A stretch of 64,000 nt of DNA, from assembly GCF_000425745.1 (NCBI RefSeq), contig NZ_AUEA01000007.1:186001-250000 (forward strand), in the 5' to 3' direction. The translations under genes were made by a program, and so were the position numbers. Source of the stretch: Pseudomonas cremoricolorata DSM 17059 = NBRC 16634. GTDB taxonomy: Bacteria > Pseudomonadota > Gammaproteobacteria > Pseudomonadales > Pseudomonadaceae. Of the stretch, positions 7,052 through 16,168 are shown in pieces (positions within the stretch are counted from its first letter, which is position 1; every line of letters starts with the position of its first letter). Below the pieces are notes generated by a model. The model had not been told where the DNA came from. It searched no databases and saw nothing but the letters and a program-made list of their open reading frames with translations.

Positions 7052-10000
7052 ATGATCGCCCAGCTGCCCGCCAAGGCTCCCGCCGCCCACTACAGCGTTT
7101 TCCTCGATGCCCTGCGCGGCAGCGGATTTCGTGGCCAGATCAGCGCCGACTACGGCACCCGCACGGTGCTTGCCACCGACAACTCGATCTACCAGCGCCT
7201 GCCCCAGGCTGCGGTGTTTCCGCTCGATGCCGAAGATGTAGCACGCATCGCCACGCTGATGAGCCATGAGCGCTTCCGCGAGATTCGCCTGACCCCCCGC
7301 GGCGGCGGCACCGGCACCAACGGCCAGTCGTTGACCGACGGCATCGTCGTCGACCTGTCGCGGCACATGAACCAGATTCTCGAAATCAACGTCGAGCAGC
7401 GCTGGGTACGGGTGCAGGCCGGGGTGGTCAAGGATCAGCTCAATGCCGCGCTCAAGCCCCACGGGCTGTTCTTCGCCCCGGAGCTGTCGACCTCCAACCG
7501 CGCCACCCTCGGCGGCATGATCAACACCGACGCCAGCGGCCAGGGCAGCTGCACCTACGGCAAGACCCGCGATCACGTGCTGGAACTCGATACGGTGCTG
7601 CTCGGCGGCGAGCGTCTGCACAGCCAGCCGCTCGACGCCGCCGCCCTGCAACAGGCCTGCGCCCAGCCCGGGCGGGTCGGCGAGGTGTACCGCATGGCCG
7701 CGGACATCGCCGAGCATCAGCGCGAGCTGATCGAGCGCACCTTCCCCAAACTCAACCGTTGCCTGACCGGCTACGACCTGGCGCACCTGCGCGACGAGCA
7801 GGGCCGCTTCAACCTCAACAGCGTGCTGTGCGGCGCGGAAGGCTCGCTGGGCTACGTGGTCGAGGCCAAGCTCAATGTGCTGCCGATTCCCAAGTACGCG
7901 GTGCTGGTCAATGTGCGCTACTCAAGCTTCATGGACGCCCTGCGTGATGCCAATGCGCTGATGGCGCACAAGCCGCTGTCGATCGAAACGGTGGATTCCA
8001 AGGTATTGCTGCTGGCGATGAAGGACATCGTCTGGCACAGCGTCGCCGAGTATTTCCCCGAAGAGGCGGCACGCCCGACCCTGGGCATCAACCTGGTGGA
8101 GTTCTGCGGCGACGACCCGGCCGAGGTCAACGCGCGGGTCGCAGCGTTTGTCGATCACCTGCAGAGCGACACCAGCGTCGAGCGCCTGGGTCACACCTTG
8201 GCCGAGGGCGCCGAGGCGGTGACCCGGGTGTATGTGATGCGCAAGCGTTCGGTGGGGCTGCTGGGCAACGTCGCCGGCGAGGTGCGCCCGCAGCCGTTCG
8301 TCGAAGACACCGCCGTGCCGCCCGAGCGCCTGGCCGACTACATCGCCGAGTTCCGTGCCCTGCTCGACAGCCATGGCCTGGCCTACGGCATGTTTGGCCA
8401 TGTCGATGCCGGGGTCCTGCACGTGCGCCCGGCGCTGGACATGAAGGACCCGGCCCAAGCGGCGTTGGTCAAGCCGATTTCCGATGCGGTGGCGGCGCTG
8501 GCCAAGCGCTACGGTGGGCTGCTCTGGGGTGAACACGGCAAGGGTCTGCGTTCGGAGTACGTACCGGAGTACTTCGGTGAGCTGTACCCGGCGCTGCAAC
8601 GCCTCAAGGGCGCCTTCGACCCTTACAACCAGCTCAACCCGGGCAAGATCTGCACGCCACCGGACAGCGCCGAAGGCCTGACCAAAGTCGACGGCGTGAC
8701 CCTGCGCGGTGACCTTGACCGCAGCATCGACGAGCGGGTCTGGCAAAGCTTTAGCAGTGCGGTGCACTGCAACGGCAATGGCGCTTGCTACAACTACGAC
8801 CCCTACGACGCCATGTGCCCGTCGTGGAAGGCCACCCGTCAGCGCCAGCACTCGCCCAAGGGCCGCGCTTCGCTGATTCGTGAATGGCTGCGCCTGCAAG
8901 GGGCGGCGAACATCGATGTGCTGGCGGTCAGCCGCGGCCGGCTCGACTGGCTCAAGGGCCTGCCCCAGCGCCTGCGCAACCGCTGGTCGCAGCGCCAGGG
9001 CCAGGCCGATTTCTCCCATGAAGTGTACGAAGCCATGGCCGGCTGCCTGGCGTGCAAGTCGTGCGCCGGGCAATGCCCGATCAAGGTCAACGTGCCGGAT
9101 TTCCGCTCACGCTTCCTTGAGCTGTACCACACCCGCTACCAGCGGCCGCTGCGTGACTACCTGATCGGCTCGCTGGAGTTCAGCATTCCCTACCTGGCCC
9201 ACGCGCCGGCGGCGTACAACGCGGTGATGGGCTCGAAATGGATGAGCCGCCTGCTGGCAAATGGCGTAGGCATGGTCGACAGCCCGCTGCTCAGCCGCTT
9301 CAACTTCCAGGCCACCCTGAGCCGCTGCCAGGTGGGCGTGGCCAATGTGCCGACCCTGCGCGAGCTGAGCCCGCAGCAACGCGCGCGCAGCATCGTGCTG
9401 GTGCAGGATGCCTTCACCCGCTACTTCGAGACCTCGTTGCTGGCAGCCTTCATCGACCTTGCCAATCGCCTGGGTTACCGGGTGTTCCTGGCGCCCTACA
9501 GCGCCAACGGCAAGCCGCTGCACGTGCAAGGCTTCCTCGGCGCCTTCGCCAAGGCGGCAGTGCGCAATGCCCGCCAGCTCAAGGCCCTGGCTGATTGCGG
9601 TGTACCACTGGTGGGGCTGGACCCGGCGATGACCCTGGTCTACCGCCAGGAATACACCCACGTGGCCGGTGCCGAGCAGTGCCCGCAGGTGCTGCTGCCG
9701 CAAGAGTGGCTAATCGACGCGCTGCCCGAACAGACGGTGACCCATGCCGGCGATTTCCGCCTGCTGGCGCACTGCACGGAAAAGACCAACGTGCCGGCCA
9801 GCAGCGGCCAATGGCAGAAGGTCTTCGCCCGTCTGGGCCTGCGCCTTGCCACCGAGGCCACCGGTTGCTGTGGGATGTCCGGCACCTATGGGCACGAGGC
9901 GCGTAACCACGACACCTCGAAAACCATCTTCGCCCAGTCCTGGGCCGGCAAGCTGGAGCAAGCCGGCGAACCGCTGGCGACCGGCTATTCGTGCCGCAGC

Positions 10001-10078
10001 CAGGTCAAGCGCCTGGCCGACCGACAGCTGCGCCATCCGCTGGAAGTGGTGTTGCAGTATGCCGAGCGGCGCGTTTAA
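7052..10078 (+). CDS. ydiJ: YdiJ-type FAD/Fe-S D-2-hydroxyglutarate dehydrogenase
   Basis: This 1008-residue enzyme is colinear over its whole length with E. coli YdiJ (1018 residues), reported as a D-2-hydroxyglutarate dehydrogenase that returns 2-oxoglutarate. It carries an FAD-binding PCMH domain (LTPRGGGTGTNGQSL and APELSTSNRATLGGMINTDA), an FAD-linked oxidase C-terminal domain (YGMFGHVDAGVLHVRPALDM), a ferredoxin-like Fe-S region (GCLACKSCAGQCPIKVNVPD), and a C-terminal CCG-type cysteine-rich domain (ATGCCGMSGTYGHEARNHD). The ATG at 7052 is chosen because MIAQLP aligns with the YdiJ start and ACGAGG lies upstream; an in-frame GTG at 7019 is possible. D-2-hydroxyglutarate arises as a by-product of serine synthesis. 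Divergent from a LysR regulator. Confidence 0.93.
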   Translation: MIAQLPAKAPAAHYSVFLDALRGSGFRGQISADYGTRTVLATDNSIYQRLPQAAVFPLDAEDVARIATLMSHERFREIRLTPRGGGTGTNGQSLTDGIVVDLSRHMNQILEINVEQRWVRVQAGVVKDQLNAALKPHGLFFAPELSTSNRATLGGMINTDASGQGSCTYGKTRDHVLELDTVLLGGERLHSQPLDAAALQQACAQPGRVGEVYRMAADIAEHQRELIERTFPKLNRCLTGYDLAHLRDEQGRFNLNSVLCGAEGSLGYVVEAKLNVLPIPKYAVLVNVRYSSFMDALRDANALMAHKPLSIETVDSKVLLLAMKDIVWHSVAEYFPEEAARPTLGINLVEFCGDDPAEVNARVAAFVDHLQSDTSVERLGHTLAEGAEAVTRVYVMRKRSVGLLGNVAGEVRPQPFVEDTAVPPERLADYIAEFRALLDSHGLAYGMFGHVDAGVLHVRPALDMKDPAQAALVKPISDAVAALAKRYGGLLWGEHGKGLRSEYVPEYFGELYPALQRLKGAFDPYNQLNPGKICTPPDSAEGLTKVDGVTLRGDLDRSIDERVWQSFSSAVHCNGNGACYNYDPYDAMCPSWKATRQRQHSPKGRASLIREWLRLQGAANIDVLAVSRGRLDWLKGLPQRLRNRWSQRQGQADFSHEVYEAMAGCLACKSCAGQCPIKVNVPDFRSRFLELYHTRYQRPLRDYLIGSLEFSIPYLAHAPAAYNAVMGSKWMSRLLANGVGMVDSPLLSRFNFQATLSRCQVGVANVPTLRELSPQQRARSIVLVQDAFTRYFETSLLAAFIDLANRLGYRVFLAPYSANGKPLHVQGFLGAFAKAAVRNARQLKALADCGVPLVGLDPAMTLVYRQEYTHVAGAEQCPQVLLPQEWLIDALPEQTVTHAGDFRLLAHCTEKTNVPASSGQWQKVFARLGLRLATEATGCCGMSGTYGHEARNHDTSKTIFAQSWAGKLEQAGEPLATGYSCRSQVKRLADRQLRHPLEVVLQYAERRV

Positions 10079-10090
10079 GCAGGCGGAACC

Positions 10091-10109
10091 GGGCCGGCTC
10101 TGCCGGCCC
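10091..10109. terminator. Terminator-like hairpin between convergent genes
   Basis: GGGCCGGC-TCT-GCCGGCCC, a perfect 8-bp GC stem with a 3-base loop, 12 bases after the ydiJ stop and just beyond the 3' end of the capsule operon on the other strand. No long T-tract follows. Confidence 0.55.
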
Positions 10110-10122
10110 AGTCCAGGCACCT

Positions 10123-11166
10123 TCAGATATGCACCGGCTCATACGCATTGAGCTGGTCGATGAAGCGCCAGTGGCTCTTCTTGTCGAAGCCCATCATGCG
10201 CTTGAGGCGCACATCCCAGCGCATGTGGTGGTTGGCGATCCAGGGCAGGGCGAACAGGTGCGCGCCGCGCCAGGGCAGGAACGGGTTGCGTCGCAGGCTT
10301 GCGTAGATTTCCACGCGGTGGCTGGCGTGGCGGCTGGCGCAACGGGCGTGGAAGCCTGAGGTGTCGGCCACCACCAGGGTGTTGGCCGGCACGGCGAAGC
10401 GCCGCGGTTGCGGCAGGCCGAGTTCGGCCAGCTGCGCTTCATCGATACGGAACGAACCCTCGCGGTGCATCTGCTCGCTGGAGCGCGCAGCGCCCAGGCT
10501 CTGGCGGTATTCCCAGGCCAGGCGCTCCGGGGTCAGGCGGTGGGAGCCGGGAACATAGCTGAACGGCCCCTGGTCGTCGGCAACGTCATCGAGGAACAGC
10601 CAGGCCTTGGCCGTGGGGTGGAAGGTATCGGCGTGCAGACGGGTCTGCGGGTCGTGATCGGCGTTGGCCGCGTCGATGATGATCGACTGCAACTGATAGG
10701 TGATACCGCCGCTGTTGGACGAGGCGTAGGCGATCAGGTCGCGCACCCCGCGGTCGGCGACGAACGCCGCGCTGGCCGGATTGTGCGCCAGTACATCCTG
10801 GTCGAGGCTGACCCGACGCGTCACCGCGCGGCCCTGGCGCATCTCCCAGCCGGTGCTGCGCAGTGCGCCCAGCTCGGCGCGCAAGGCGGCGAACTGTTCG
10901 GCCGGCAGAGCGTTTTCGCGGATGAAGAAGCCGTTCTGCTCGAAGTGCTCACGCTCGCCTGGGTCCAGGCGCTTGCCCAGCGCCTGGCGGCGACAGCCGG
11001 CCATGGCCATGGCCAACTGGCGGCGCTGCACGTGCAGACCGAGGGCATTGAGCCGGGCGCTGCCCAGCACCGGGTTGTTCTCGAACGATTTTGCGTGGGT
11101 GGCGAGCTGCAGGAAATGCCAGGGGAGCGCGGCGCAGCGGCCGATGTCCTTGATCGATACAGGCAT
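10123..11166 (-). CDS. Phytanoyl-CoA dioxygenase (PhyH)-like Fe(II)/2-oxoglutarate oxygenase
   Basis: The 347-residue protein has the PhyH double-stranded beta-helix fold. The facial-triad candidates are visible: HAD at residues 178-180 (His-X-Asp) and the distal His273 in TSGFHARCASR, with arginines nearby for 2-oxoglutarate. FHPTAKAWLFLDDVADDQGPFSYVPGSHR is a textbook PhyH stretch. The family hydroxylates varied small molecules and lipids; the substrate here is unknown. It is the last gene of a seven-gene capsule operon, starting 3 bases after the stop of the second kpsC-like gene, so a role in modifying the polysaccharide or its lipid anchor is a reasonable inference. The N-terminal 60 residues are basic and unlike the family core. 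Confidence 0.82.
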   Translation of the reverse strand: MPVSIKDIGRCAALPWHFLQLATHAKSFENNPVLGSARLNALGLHVQRRQLAMAMAGCRRQALGKRLDPGEREHFEQNGFFIRENALPAEQFAALRAELGALRSTGWEMRQGRAVTRRVSLDQDVLAHNPASAAFVADRGVRDLIAYASSNSGGITYQLQSIIIDAANADHDPQTRLHADTFHPTAKAWLFLDDVADDQGPFSYVPGSHRLTPERLAWEYRQSLGAARSSEQMHREGSFRIDEAQLAELGLPQPRRFAVPANTLVVADTSGFHARCASRHASHRVEIYASLRRNPFLPWRGAHLFALPWIANHHMRWDVRLKRMMGFDKKSHWRFIDQLNAYEPVHI

Positions 11167-11169
11167 GGT

Positions 11170-13278
11170 CTAGTCCTTTGCGGGGGCCAGCGGCCGGCTA
11201 CGGCCGAGCATGGTCCAGGTGTAGTTGAGCAACGGCGCCACTCGCCCATGCTCGCGCAGCCGCGCACGGCGCGGGCTGGCCAGACAAGCGAGGGCGTGCC
11301 AGGCATCGCAGGGCAGCGCGTGCTGGACGTCGGCATAGCGCGCATAGCGCAACAGTGCGCCGGCCACCAACTGATCCAGGGTCAAGCGGCGGCTGCGCCG
11401 GGGCAGCGGTTGGTGGTCCTTGGTGAGGCCCCAGCCGGCATAGAACGGCGTGCCGTAGGTCACCACCGGCACGCCGCGCAGCAGCGCTTCGAAGCCTGCG
11501 GTGGAACTCAAGGTGTGCAGCGCGTCGACCTGGCCGTACAGGGCGACGATATCCACCCCGTGCAGCACCTGATCGGCCAGCCCCGCCAGTTCAGCGGCGG
11601 TGATGCGTCCGCGGCGCTTGCCGGCTTCGACATCCGGGTGCGGCTTGTAGACGATCCACGCCTCTGGCAACGCCGCGCGCACCGCACGCAACAGCTGCAG
11701 GTTGCTGCGGATCTCGCCAGCGCTGCGCAGCACCGAGGCATCGTCTTCGACCTGCCCGGGCACCAGCACGCGCAGTTGCCCCGGGGCTGCCTTGACCTGC
11801 CCAAGTGGCCCCTGACGCAGGTTGAACTTGCTTGCCCCAAGCGCCACGGTGGTCTCGCGCAGCCGCGCCGCTTCGGCCAGCTCGGCGGGGCTGAACGGGC
11901 TGTGCTGAAGAATCTGTTCGAGGTCGCTGGGCCGGCTGGCGTCGTAGTGAATGCCACTGCGGTCGAGCACCAGTGAACGTGCCGGGCGGTTGTTCACGCC
12001 CAGGCCGCTCGAGCGCAGAAAGCCATCTTCGATGCGCCACACCGCCACTCCGGCGCTGTCAGCGCGGCGTTGCAGGTCGGCCGGCTCGCGCGCGGCCCAG
12101 ACCAGTACGCGGCCCTGTTCGGCGGCCACCTGGCTGAGCAACTGCGGCGAATCCTCGGCGAAGCGCAGTTGCCCCCAGCGGCTGCTGAAGAAGCGGCGAA
12201 TGTTGTGCTGCTTGTGGCGCTTGACGCCGATCACCGTGGTGATGCCGGCGAACTCGCTGTCGCAGGCTTTCTTGAGTGCGAGCAGATCGGCCACGGTCAG
12301 GGCGTCGCTGAGCTGGCCGGTCAGGGGGTCGACGTAGCGGCAGTAGCGCAGGTAGGCGGCGGCCACCAACTGGCGCAGGTCGGGCCGCGCCTGACGCCTG
12401 GCAATCGCCATGCGGTCGTCGGTCAGGCCCCAGCCGGCATAGAACGGCAAGCCGAAGCAGGTCACCGGCACGCCCTGGATCAGCGCTTCGAGCCCGGCCT
12501 GGCTGGTGCCGATGTAGACCCGCTTCGCGCGCCGCGCCAGCGACGCCCACGACACCTCGCGCGCCTCCAGCGCTACGCCCCGTTCCAGCGCTGCGGCCAG
12601 CAGGCAGCTGGGCTTGTGCCCACCGACGCAATCGGGGTGAATTCGCACGCGCACGTCGGCGTCGGGGTTCTCGGCCAGGGCAACATCGAGCATGCGCACG
12701 AAATCGGCCTCGCACAGGCCGCCACCTGGGATGGAGAAGTCCCCGGCGGTCTGGTCGACCACCAGCACCAGCGGCCGCTCGCGACCGAGCGGATCATCCT
12801 CGGGCAGGTCGCGGGCGTTGTTGTACTTGCCGATCCCGCTGCGGCGCATCAGCGCGATCAGCGCGTCGGCGCTGGCGAGTTCAGCGGCGTTTAGCTGCTC
12901 GGGCGCTTGCAGAATGTTTTCCAGCAGGGACGGGCGATCGGCCAAGTAGTGGATGCCCACCGGATCGATCACCAGCGACATCGGCGTATCGCCTTCCACC
13001 CCCAGCGACGACGAGCGCAGGAAGCCATCTTCCAGGGCGATATAGGGCAGGTTCCAGCGCTGGCACAGCACCCGCGCCCGCGCAGACGAAGTCTTGTAGC
13101 CGATACCGGCGATGGCCTTGAGGCCCTTCGGTGGCCGCTTGCCACGGTGCCATAGCCAGCACGGCGAGCCTTCGGGGCCGAGAAACTGCGGCAGGTGGAA
13201 AATCTTGAAGGCCACCCACTGCGACATGATGCCGATCCAGCCCGGTCCCTCGACCAGGGGCGCCAATGGCCCACTCAT
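11170..13278 (-). CDS. Second KpsC-type capsule Kdo transferase (divergent paralogue)
   Basis: KpsC adds beta-linked Kdo residues to the lipid anchor of ABC-exported capsules, alternating two linkages with two tandem glycosyltransferase domains (N-terminal GT99 type, C-terminal GT107 type). This 702-residue protein has both in the usual order. N-domain: ALEDGFLRSSSLG (near 99), DQTAGDFSIPGGG and RIHPDCVGGHK. C-domain: RIEDGFLRSSGLG, GQVEDDAS, YKPHPDVEAGKR and GFEALLRGVPVVTYGTPFYA. It is clearly diverged from the other KpsC (17421-19442), so it is not a recent duplicate. The ATG overlaps the upstream GNAT stop (ATGA). It may act on a different acceptor or extend the Kdo linker. Confidence 0.87.
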   Translation of the reverse strand: MSGPLAPLVEGPGWIGIMSQWVAFKIFHLPQFLGPEGSPCWLWHRGKRPPKGLKAIAGIGYKTSSARARVLCQRWNLPYIALEDGFLRSSSLGVEGDTPMSLVIDPVGIHYLADRPSLLENILQAPEQLNAAELASADALIALMRRSGIGKYNNARDLPEDDPLGRERPLVLVVDQTAGDFSIPGGGLCEADFVRMLDVALAENPDADVRVRIHPDCVGGHKPSCLLAAALERGVALEAREVSWASLARRAKRVYIGTSQAGLEALIQGVPVTCFGLPFYAGWGLTDDRMAIARRQARPDLRQLVAAAYLRYCRYVDPLTGQLSDALTVADLLALKKACDSEFAGITTVIGVKRHKQHNIRRFFSSRWGQLRFAEDSPQLLSQVAAEQGRVLVWAAREPADLQRRADSAGVAVWRIEDGFLRSSGLGVNNRPARSLVLDRSGIHYDASRPSDLEQILQHSPFSPAELAEAARLRETTVALGASKFNLRQGPLGQVKAAPGQLRVLVPGQVEDDASVLRSAGEIRSNLQLLRAVRAALPEAWIVYKPHPDVEAGKRRGRITAAELAGLADQVLHGVDIVALYGQVDALHTLSSTAGFEALLRGVPVVTYGTPFYAGWGLTKDHQPLPRRSRRLTLDQLVAGALLRYARYADVQHALPCDAWHALACLASPRRARLREHGRVAPLLNYTWTMLGRSRPLAPAKD

Positions 13279-13871
13279 GGTGTCGCGCTCTGCGATGGCC
13301 GAGTACCGCTGCCCAGCGCCCGACGCATGCCCAGCAGCGGTGCCAGCCAGCGACGCCGGCGGGGCACGAAGCCGTGCTTGCGGTACAGCTGCTGCGCACG
13401 GGTGTTGCCCAGCGGCACTTCAAGGTCAATGGCGCCCACGCCGTGCTTGAGCGCCTCGGCGCAACAGGCCTGCACCAGCGCCGAGCCGACCCCATGATTG
13501 CGCGCCGCCTTGACCACGCGCAGGCCGTAGAGCAGGAACGGGTAGTGCCACTCGCGCCACTCGCTCAGGCAGAACCCCGCGAAACGCCAACTGCCGCCGA
13601 GCACGCCGAACTCGCGACGAAACGGTGGCCAGTTGAGTGCGAAGGGCCCGCGACGGGCGTAGCGGAACGAGGCGAAGCCCAGTGCGCGCTCGCCGTCGAA
13701 GGCGATCAGCACACGGTCCCAGTGCAGGTCTTTGCCCAGCAGGCGGTAGCGGCAGGCGCCATCGCCCAACAGCACGGCCAACGAGCCGCGGCCCTGGGTG
13801 ATCAGGCGCTGGAGGCCCGGGTCGGCGGTCTGCGCCGCAGTCAGGGTCGAGCCCAGGACGATGCGCAGCAT
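13275..13871 (-). CDS. GNAT-family N-acetyltransferase
   Basis: About 198 residues with a GNAT fold; the acetyl-CoA pyrophosphate-binding segment VVKAARNHGVGSALVQACC (about residue 120, R-x-x-G-x-G/A type) and the C-terminal QQLYRKHGFVPRRR are recognisable. It overlaps the following kpsC-like start (ATGA) and begins 4 bases after the sulfatase-like gene stop; a GTG at 13886 would give five more residues. Family members acetylate amines or sugars. The operon suggests an amino-sugar nucleotide or a glycan substituent, but the substrate cannot be read from sequence. The strongly basic C-terminal tail (RRRRWL) is unusual and may favour membrane contact. Confidence 0.8.
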   Translation of the reverse strand: MLRIVLGSTLTAAQTADPGLQRLITQGRGSLAVLLGDGACRYRLLGKDLHWDRVLIAFDGERALGFASFRYARRGPFALNWPPFRREFGVLGGSWRFAGFCLSEWREWHYPFLLYGLRVVKAARNHGVGSALVQACCAEALKHGVGAIDLEVPLGNTRAQQLYRKHGFVPRRRRWLAPLLGMRRALGSGTRPSQSATP

Positions 13872-13875
13872 GGCC

Positions 13876-15414
13876 TCAGACCACACCGGTCACGTGGGTC
13901 TGGCTGGCCGCACCGTGCGCAGCGCTGGCCTGGTCGAGCAGGGTGCTGGCCAGCGCTTCGACGCGCAACGCTTGTGCCTGGCTGCCCGGTTGGCGGCGGT
14001 TCGACCAGATCAGGTAGTCGGTATCGCCGGCCGGCGCCCCGACTGCCTGATACACCTGCGGCAGAATCGGTACATGGTCGCCGAAGAAGCACAGCAAAGC
14101 CTCGGACGTTTGCGCCTGCAAGGTCTCGCGCAGCATGCCGAGCATGCGGTCGGCGTTGACGATGTGTCGCAGGTACGGGGCCAGGTCTTGCATGCCTGGC
14201 TGCAGCGGGCGGTCGAACCAGGCTGGCAGCTCACTGTCATTGACGCTCTCAAGGTGCAGCGGGCCGTGGTTCTCCATGGTGATGGCATGGATGAACAGCG
14301 GCTGTTGCCGGCCCTGGGCGTTGAGCAGGCCACGAATCTTCTCGGCCACGGCGCAATCGCCAATGAACGGGCCGGCTTTCTGCGCTTCGAAGAAGCTGCT
14401 GACATCGATGAACTCATCGAAACCCAAGGCCGGCAGCACTTTGTCGCGGCCGTAGAAGCTGCCGGCATACGGGTGGATGCACACGGTGCGATAACCCTGC
14501 GCCTTGAGCCGGGCGGCGATGCTCGGCAGGCCCTGACGGGCCAGCACGCGGTAGGGGTTGAAGCGGTGCACGCCCAGGCGCTCGGCATCGATGCCGGTGA
14601 GGTAGGCGAACTCAGTGCGCACGGTGTTGGCGCCCCAGGCGGCGACTTGCAGCTTGCCGTGGGCCAGTGATTGCCCCAGCAACTGGTCGTACTCGCCGAG
14701 TACCTCGCTGCGTACGCCCGGCCACAGGCTGCGCACATCGAAGAACGATTCGCTCTGGATCGAGACGATATCGGGCAGCGCCGCAGCTGCGGCGGGCACA
14801 GGTGCGGCGAAGGGCGAACCCAGCGCTGCGCGGTCGACCGGCTTGCGTGCGGCCCAGAAATAGCGCCACAGGCTGGCCGCCAGGCCCCAGCGGCGCACGT
14901 CGGCCTCGGCATCGAAGCTTGGCACTTCGCGGCGATGGCCCAGGCGCAGCAGGGCCAGCCCGAGCAGCGCCGGCAGCAAGGCCGCCCAGCGTGAACCCGG
15001 CACTTCGAAACTCAGCCCGGCCCACAGGTAGATCACGAACGCCAGCGCCAGGCCGGCCGCCTTGCCGTAGCCGAAGAAGGGCAGGTAAAGCCTGGGAAAC
15101 TTCACCGCATCGCTGAAGTATTCGAAGTCGGCGCAGACGAAAGGCTCGCGCAGCGAGTGGTACTTGGAGTTGCTCACCAGCACGATCAGCAGCCACACCA
15201 GCAGCACGTTGACGCCGCTGAACAGCGCCCGCCCGGTGAGTGCATAGAGCAGCCCCAGGCCCACGCACCACAGGCCCGCATGCAGCGCCCAGCAGCTCAG
15301 CGGACGACGCAGCGCCGGGCGCGGCAGCAGAAAACGTTCGACCAGCACGGTCAGCGCCAGGCCTGCCAGCGCAACGGTCAGCAAAGACACTTCAATCACT
15401 GTACTTGAGCCCAC
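13876..15414 (-). CDS. LtaS-like sulfatase-superfamily membrane phosphotransferase/hydrolase
   Basis: 512 residues: four or five N-terminal membrane helices (residues about 5-25, 42-90, 118-160), then an extracytoplasmic alkaline-phosphatase/sulfatase-fold domain from about 210. Metal and catalytic signatures: IVSIQSESFFD (metal ligand Glu), WGANTVRTEFAYLTG (candidate Thr nucleophile), TMENHGP, and FFGDHVPILPQVY (Asp-His ligands). Relatives include LtaS lipoteichoic-acid synthase and OpgB phosphoglycerol transferase, which move phosphoglycerol from phosphatidylglycerol, and phosphoethanolamine transferases. In a capsule operon it may add a phospho-substituent to the glycan or remodel its phospholipid anchor (inference). 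The start is uncertain: GTG 15414 or GTG 15399; both overlap or abut the 3' end of the SDR gene. Confidence 0.83.
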   Translation of the reverse strand: MGSSTVIEVSLLTVALAGLALTVLVERFLLPRPALRRPLSCWALHAGLWCVGLGLLYALTGRALFSGVNVLLVWLLIVLVSNSKYHSLREPFVCADFEYFSDAVKFPRLYLPFFGYGKAAGLALAFVIYLWAGLSFEVPGSRWAALLPALLGLALLRLGHRREVPSFDAEADVRRWGLAASLWRYFWAARKPVDRAALGSPFAAPVPAAAAALPDIVSIQSESFFDVRSLWPGVRSEVLGEYDQLLGQSLAHGKLQVAAWGANTVRTEFAYLTGIDAERLGVHRFNPYRVLARQGLPSIAARLKAQGYRTVCIHPYAGSFYGRDKVLPALGFDEFIDVSSFFEAQKAGPFIGDCAVAEKIRGLLNAQGRQQPLFIHAITMENHGPLHLESVNDSELPAWFDRPLQPGMQDLAPYLRHIVNADRMLGMLRETLQAQTSEALLCFFGDHVPILPQVYQAVGAPAGDTDYLIWSNRRQPGSQAQALRVEALASTLLDQASAAHGAASQTHVTGVV

Positions 15415-16168
15415 GCAGAATCATCGAAGAGAGCCGCTGCGGGATCACGCCCAGCAGCCAGGTGCCCAGGTTGAGCGGAAACGGAAAACTGATACGCGCC
15501 TGATCGGCCGCAAGGCCGCGGCGGATACGCCGCGCAGCCTTGTCGGCGGTCCACAGAAAGGGCTTGGGGCCAGGCATCTCGAAGCACATCTTCGATTCCA
15601 CGTAGCCCGGCAGGATGACGTTGATCTTCACCCCTTCGGCGGCCAGCCAGTCGCGAATCGCCTCGCCATACACGCGAATCGCCGCCTTGCTGGCGCTGTA
15701 GGTCGGCGTTACCGGCAGGCCGCGCCAGCCGGCCAGGGAACTGAACAGCGCGATCTGCCCGGCACCGCGGGCGCGCATGGCCGGCAGGGCGGCTTCGACG
15801 GTGGCGATGGCGGCCAGCACGTTGACTTCCAGCAGCGCGCGGCTGTCGTCCCACTGTTCGGCCGAACCGTCGCTGCCCACCGCAGTGTTGAGCCCGGCGC
15901 CGACCAGAATCAGGTCGGGTCGCTCGGCCTCGCTGACCCGTCGCACCATGCTGCGCAGGGCGTCGAGGTCACGCACGTCGAGGGCTTCGAGCAACACCCG
16001 TGCGCCCAGGGCGCGGCACTGTTCGGCCAACTGGTGCAGGCGATCTTCGCGGCGGCCCTGAAGAATCAAGGTGACGCCGGGCGCGGCATACTCCGGTGCC
16101 AGGGCACCGCCGATACCGCCTGTGGCGCCAGTGATGAGTATGCAGCGAGGGGAGGTCAGGGTGCTCAT
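15392..16168 (-). CDS. Short-chain dehydrogenase/reductase
   Basis: 258 residues with a classical SDR Rossmann fold: ILITGATGGIGGALAPEYA (cofactor motif TGxxxGIG at 14-20), an acidic-strand region with LQGRRED suggesting NADP preference, the catalytic Ser in LFSSLAG, and YSASKAA (YxxxK, near residue 155). It sits between kpsS and the sulfatase-like gene in the operon; the ATG overlaps the kpsS stop (ATGA). SDR genes next to kpsC/kpsS are seen in several capsule loci, where they may make or modify a sugar nucleotide. The substrate is unknown; the long C-terminal segment (PLNLGTWLLGVIPQRL) is hydrophobic and could associate with the membrane. Confidence 0.87.
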   Translation of the reverse strand: MSTLTSPRCILITGATGGIGGALAPEYAAPGVTLILQGRREDRLHQLAEQCRALGARVLLEALDVRDLDALRSMVRRVSEAERPDLILVGAGLNTAVGSDGSAEQWDDSRALLEVNVLAAIATVEAALPAMRARGAGQIALFSSLAGWRGLPVTPTYSASKAAIRVYGEAIRDWLAAEGVKINVILPGYVESKMCFEMPGPKPFLWTADKAARRIRRGLAADQARISFPFPLNLGTWLLGVIPQRLSSMILRGLKYSD